From: JAMHWF01 sp048500255
GTDB lineage: Bacteria; Pseudomonadota; Gammaproteobacteria; Burkholderiales; Burkholderiaceae_C
Length of the DNA stretch: 64,000 nt
Assembly (NCBI GenBank): GCA_048500255.1
Contig: JASNYH010000003.1
Location: 248,001-312,000 of the forward strand
Direction: 5' to 3'
Shown here: piece by piece, positions 61,562 through 64,000 of the stretch
How the letters are laid out: the number at the start of each line of letters is the position of its first letter
Numbering within the stretch: the stretch's first letter is position 1
Translations under genes and position numbers: made by a program
Notes under the pieces: generated by a model
Seen by the model: only the letters and a program-made list of their open reading frames with translations
Told to the model about the DNA's origin: nothing
Databases searched by the model: none

Positions 61562-62428
61562 CTACGTGTCGAAGCGCAGGCTCGCGCGCCCGCGCAGGCC
61601 GGTGTGCAGCATGCGATCGATGCCCTCGACGACGACGGCGTTCATGCCGAACGTGATCGCGCCGCCGCGCCGCGCATCGGCGCGGTAGGCGGCGAGTGCG
61701 TCGCCCACCGCATGGCCGCGCTCGCCGGTGGCCGGGTCGACGTCGGGAATGCTGCAGCGCGTGCAGGCGTCCGCGAGGCGGATGCGCACCGGGCCGTTGC
61801 CGGTGTCGAACTCGATCTCGTCGAGGAAGTCCTCGCCGTGCGCGTCGAGGCCGTCGAGCACGAGGTTGGGCCGCAGCCGCGCGAGCGTGACGGGTGCCGC
61901 GCCAGCGGCGGCCAGCCGCTCGTTGAGCGCGGCCAGCGATGCCGTCGACGCGACGAGCAGCGGGAAGCCGTCGCTGAACGCGTTCTCGGCGTCGATGCCA
62001 CGGCTGCGCGCCGGGTTCGACAGGCGGCGCTGCTCGGGGTCGAAGCGCACCAGCCGCACTTGCCGCCCGAGGAAGTCGCTGAACCACTGCGCGGCCAGCG
62101 CGCCCATGTCGTAGGCGCGCACGGTGTCGTTCCACACGCGCGCCCTCGTCGGCGCCTCGACGGTGTCGAGCAGCAGGTGCAGCGGCAGCATGCCGGGCGC
62201 GCGCAGCACGAGGTCGCTCGCGCGCAGCGTCGGCTGCACCAGCGCCATGCGCGGCAACTCGCGCTGCGTGACGAAGACGCCGTCGGCGTCGACGACCATC
62301 CACGCGCGGTCGAACTCGAGTCCGGTCTCGACGACGAGCGCCTCGTGGACGGCGATGCCGGCGCACGACTTGACCGGATGCAGGTACAGCGCGGCGATGC
62401 TCAAGTCTTGTTCTTCGGCGGCGTTCAT
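61562..62428 (-). CDS. MOSC domain protein (YcbX-like without ferredoxin)
   Basis: 288 aa from MNAAEEQDLSIAALYLHPVKSC. N-terminal MOSC beta-barrel (LYLHPVKSCAG..., DRAWMVVDADGVFVTQRELPRMALV) and a MOSC domain with the conserved Cys in DACTRCSIPDVDPATGE. Such proteins bind molybdenum cofactor and may reduce N-hydroxylated compounds. The ferredoxin domain of E. coli YcbX is absent. Its start overlaps the AsmA stop as ATGA. Confidence 0.9.
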   Translation of the reverse strand: MNAAEEQDLSIAALYLHPVKSCAGIAVHEALVVETGLEFDRAWMVVDADGVFVTQRELPRMALVQPTLRASDLVLRAPGMLPLHLLLDTVEAPTRARVWNDTVRAYDMGALAAQWFSDFLGRQVRLVRFDPEQRRLSNPARSRGIDAENAFSDGFPLLVASTASLAALNERLAAAGAAPVTLARLRPNLVLDGLDAHGEDFLDEIEFDTGNGPVRIRLADACTRCSIPDVDPATGERGHAVGDALAAYRADARRGGAITFGMNAVVVEGIDRMLHTGLRGRASLRFDT

Positions 62429-64000
62429 TTCGTCAGCAGGCGCTCGAGGGCGCCCTTCAGGGGTTGTTCGAGGCGGCGCTGCAGCGCGTCGGCGGCGACG
62501 GCCGACCACTCGATGCGCCAGTCGACGGCATCGTACGGGCCGGCCAGCCGCAGCGGCACCGTGAGGCCGCGCAGCGCGGCCAGCTCGGCCGGCGCCGTGT
62601 CGACGATCGTCGCGCGCAGCGCGGCATCGACGCGGCCGCGGCCGACGTCGATCGCCGCTGTGCCGGCGGCGCGCAGCAGCGGACTGCGCGCCAAGACGTC
62701 GTTGCTGTGCGCCACGCCGTCGGCGATGCGGAACGTCGCGCCGAGCTCCGAGTACGGCGTCTTCTCGTCGGGCGATGCGCGCTGCACCGTGTCCTGGCGG
62801 CGCACGAGCAGGGCGCGCGCCTCGCGCAGCCGCTGCGCGAGGTCGATGCCGCGGATCGCGCCGTCGCGCAGCTGCACGGCGGCCCGGCCGGCGAGCTGCG
62901 AGCGCAGCGCCTGCAGCGTGGCACCTCTCGATTCGAGTTCGGCCGTCAGGCGGCCGCGCCCTTCGAGGCGGTCGCTGCCCGCCAGCTCGCCGAGCAGTGC
63001 GCGCAGGTCGACGCCCTGGGCGGCCAGGCGCGCGCTCACGCGCGGCGTTGCGCCGGCCTGAGCACTGCCGCTCGCATCGACGCTGCCGCCCCAGGCCTGA
63101 GCCTGCAGCCGCTGCACGCGCAGCGTGCCGTCGTCGATCGTCGCGTCGATGCGCACGTCGCCGGCGCGCAGCCGCTGCCAGGCGAAGCGGCCGGCGCGCA
63201 GCGCGACGCGGCCGTCGACGGCGCGCAGCAGCTCGAAGTCGAGCGGCGTGTCGTCGGCGCTCGCCGGCGCCGAGGCGGCCGGCGACACCGCCGCGGCGCC
63301 GGCGCGGCCGAGCAGCGCGTCGACGTCGAGGCTGTCGAAGCGCGCCTGCGCCTGCAGCTTGGGCACGCGGCCGTTGAAGCCCACCGTGCCCTCGCTCGAC
63401 CAGGCATTGCCGCCGAGCGTGCCGGCGACGCTCCAGCCGGCCGCTTGCGCCGACGCGTGGCCGGCGCCGCGCAGCGCCAGCGCGAGCGGGCGCTCGCCCG
63501 GGCCGACGCGCGCTCGCAGGTCGATCGATTCGGCAGCGACGGCCTTTCTGGCGATGCGCCAGACGAGCTGCGTCTTCAGCGTGCCGTCGAACGGGCGCGG
63601 GCCGTTGCGACCGTGCAGCGTCGCTGCGACGCCGGGCAGGCGCACCTGTTCGAAGCTGCCGCTCGGCGCGCCCGACTCGATGCGCGCCTCGACGGCGTTG
63701 GCGCCGGCAAGCGACAGGCTCGCCTTGAAGGGGCTGCCGCGCACGCTGTCGCCGGCGACGTCGAGCACCGGCCAGTCGAGCGTGGCGTTCAGCGCGTCGC
63801 TGCCGTGCTGCCCCGCCAGGCGCAGTTGCAGCCGCTCGAGCGCCAGGCTGCGCGAGGCGGTGTCGCGGCGCAGGCGCTCGATGCTCAGCTGCGAGCCGGC
63901 CAGGCGCAGACCACCGACCGTGGCGCCGAAGTCGACGGCCAGCCCGTCGGCCTGCAGCGTCTGCGCGGCATCGTCCCAGGCGACGCGGCCGCGCAGCCGG
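62425..64000 (-). CDS. AsmA family protein, C-terminal part (5' end outside window)
   Basis: The frame is open to the right edge, with about 525 codons visible. The C-terminus has the AsmA marks LRDGAIRGIDLAQRLREARALL, TPYSELGATFRIADGVAHSNDVLARSPLLRAAGTAAIDVGRG and LRGLTVPLRLAGPYDAVDWRIEW. AsmA proteins are periplasm-spanning bridge-like lipid transporters or outer-membrane assembly modulators anchored in the inner membrane. The anchor lies outside the window. It is coupled to the MOSC gene by ATGA. Confidence 0.88.
   Translation of the reverse strand, partial: RLRGRVAWDDAAQTLQADGLAVDFGATVGGLRLAGSQLSIERLRRDTASRSLALERLQLRLAGQHGSDALNATLDWPVLDVAGDSVRGSPFKASLSLAGANAVEARIESGAPSGSFEQVRLPGVAATLHGRNGPRPFDGTLKTQLVWRIARKAVAAESIDLRARVGPGERPLALALRGAGHASAQAAGWSVAGTLGGNAWSSEGTVGFNGRVPKLQAQARFDSLDVDALLGRAGAAAVSPAASAPASADDTPLDFELLRAVDGRVALRAGRFAWQRLRAGDVRIDATIDDGTLRVQRLQAQAWGGSVDASGSAQAGATPRVSARLAAQGVDLRALLGELAGSDRLEGRGRLTAELESRGATLQALRSQLAGRAAVQLRDGAIRGIDLAQRLREARALLVRRQDTVQRASPDEKTPYSELGATFRIADGVAHSNDVLARSPLLRAAGTAAIDVGRGRVDAALRATIVDTAPAELAALRGLTVPLRLAGPYDAVDWRIEWSAVAADALQRRLEQPLKGALERLLTK

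Overview
The window is about 70% G+C, densely coded, and reads as a chromosomal housekeeping segment of a betaproteobacterium of the order Burkholderiales, probably near the Leptothrix/Rubrivivax/Roseateles group. The evidence is the gene orders accB-accC-prmA, hemL-thiD-rubredoxin-pilGHIJL, yqgE-ruvX-pyrR-pyrB-pyrC', and coxB-coxA-ctaG-coxC-SURF1-ctaA-ctaB-SCO. The genus is inference. I see no insertion sequence, prophage, CRISPR array, rRNA or tRNA, and no stretch of clearly foreign composition.

Layout. 1-12722 (minus strand): a PfkB kinase cut by the left edge, a zinc-ribbon DUF3426 protein, prmA, accC, accB, tlpA, a conserved unknown protein, then mtgA, aroE, a TonB-like protein, an RNase II-family enzyme, a YqiA-type esterase and mpl. 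12789-13719: two small unknown genes. 13736-15987: hemL and thiD on the minus strand, divergent from rubredoxin. 16361-27579: the type IV pilus chemosensory cluster pilG-pilH-pilI-pilJ-pilL(chpA), followed by a diguanylate cyclase. 27595-29097: photolyase. 29160-36365: one probable operon, yqgE-ruvX-pyrR-pyrB-inactive pyrC-plsC-AMP/thymidine phosphorylase-PRPP-synthetase-like. 36370-40831: gpmA, rhodanese, grxC, secB, gpsA, a Bug-type binding protein and a small membrane protein. 40946-45700: a response regulator/histidine kinase pair, trmL, comF and a BioC-like methyltransferase. 46046-55259: the aa3-type cytochrome c oxidase operon with its assembly factors (Cox11, SURF1, heme A synthase, heme O synthase, SCO). 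55531-64000: rnk-like, rpoH, a large hybrid sensor kinase, ychF, a MOSC protein and an AsmA protein cut by the right edge.

Most striking structure. Many gene pairs here overlap by four bases (ATGA, GTGA or TTGA). At three such junctions a short element sits exactly between the stop and the start and leaves an RTGA motif at each end. A 62-bp element occurs once before tlpA and twice in tandem before ruvX. A different 116-bp element, sharing a 20-base core, lies between pyrB and pyrC'. Each copy is a complete mini-ORF (21 or 39 codons) that begins on the upstream stop and ends on the downstream start. The 62-bp copies also carry their own ribosome binding site and a hairpin with a compensatory base pair. 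I read this as a repeat family that colonises translational-coupling junctions.

Regulation seen directly: a CIRCE-like inverted repeat over the rpoH promoter, several genes with a -10 box only 6-9 bases before ATG (candidate leaderless mRNAs), a long structured leader before coxB, a shared divergent -10 between gpmA and the rhodanese gene, and strong intrinsic terminators after coxC, between rnk and rpoH, and between grxC and secB.
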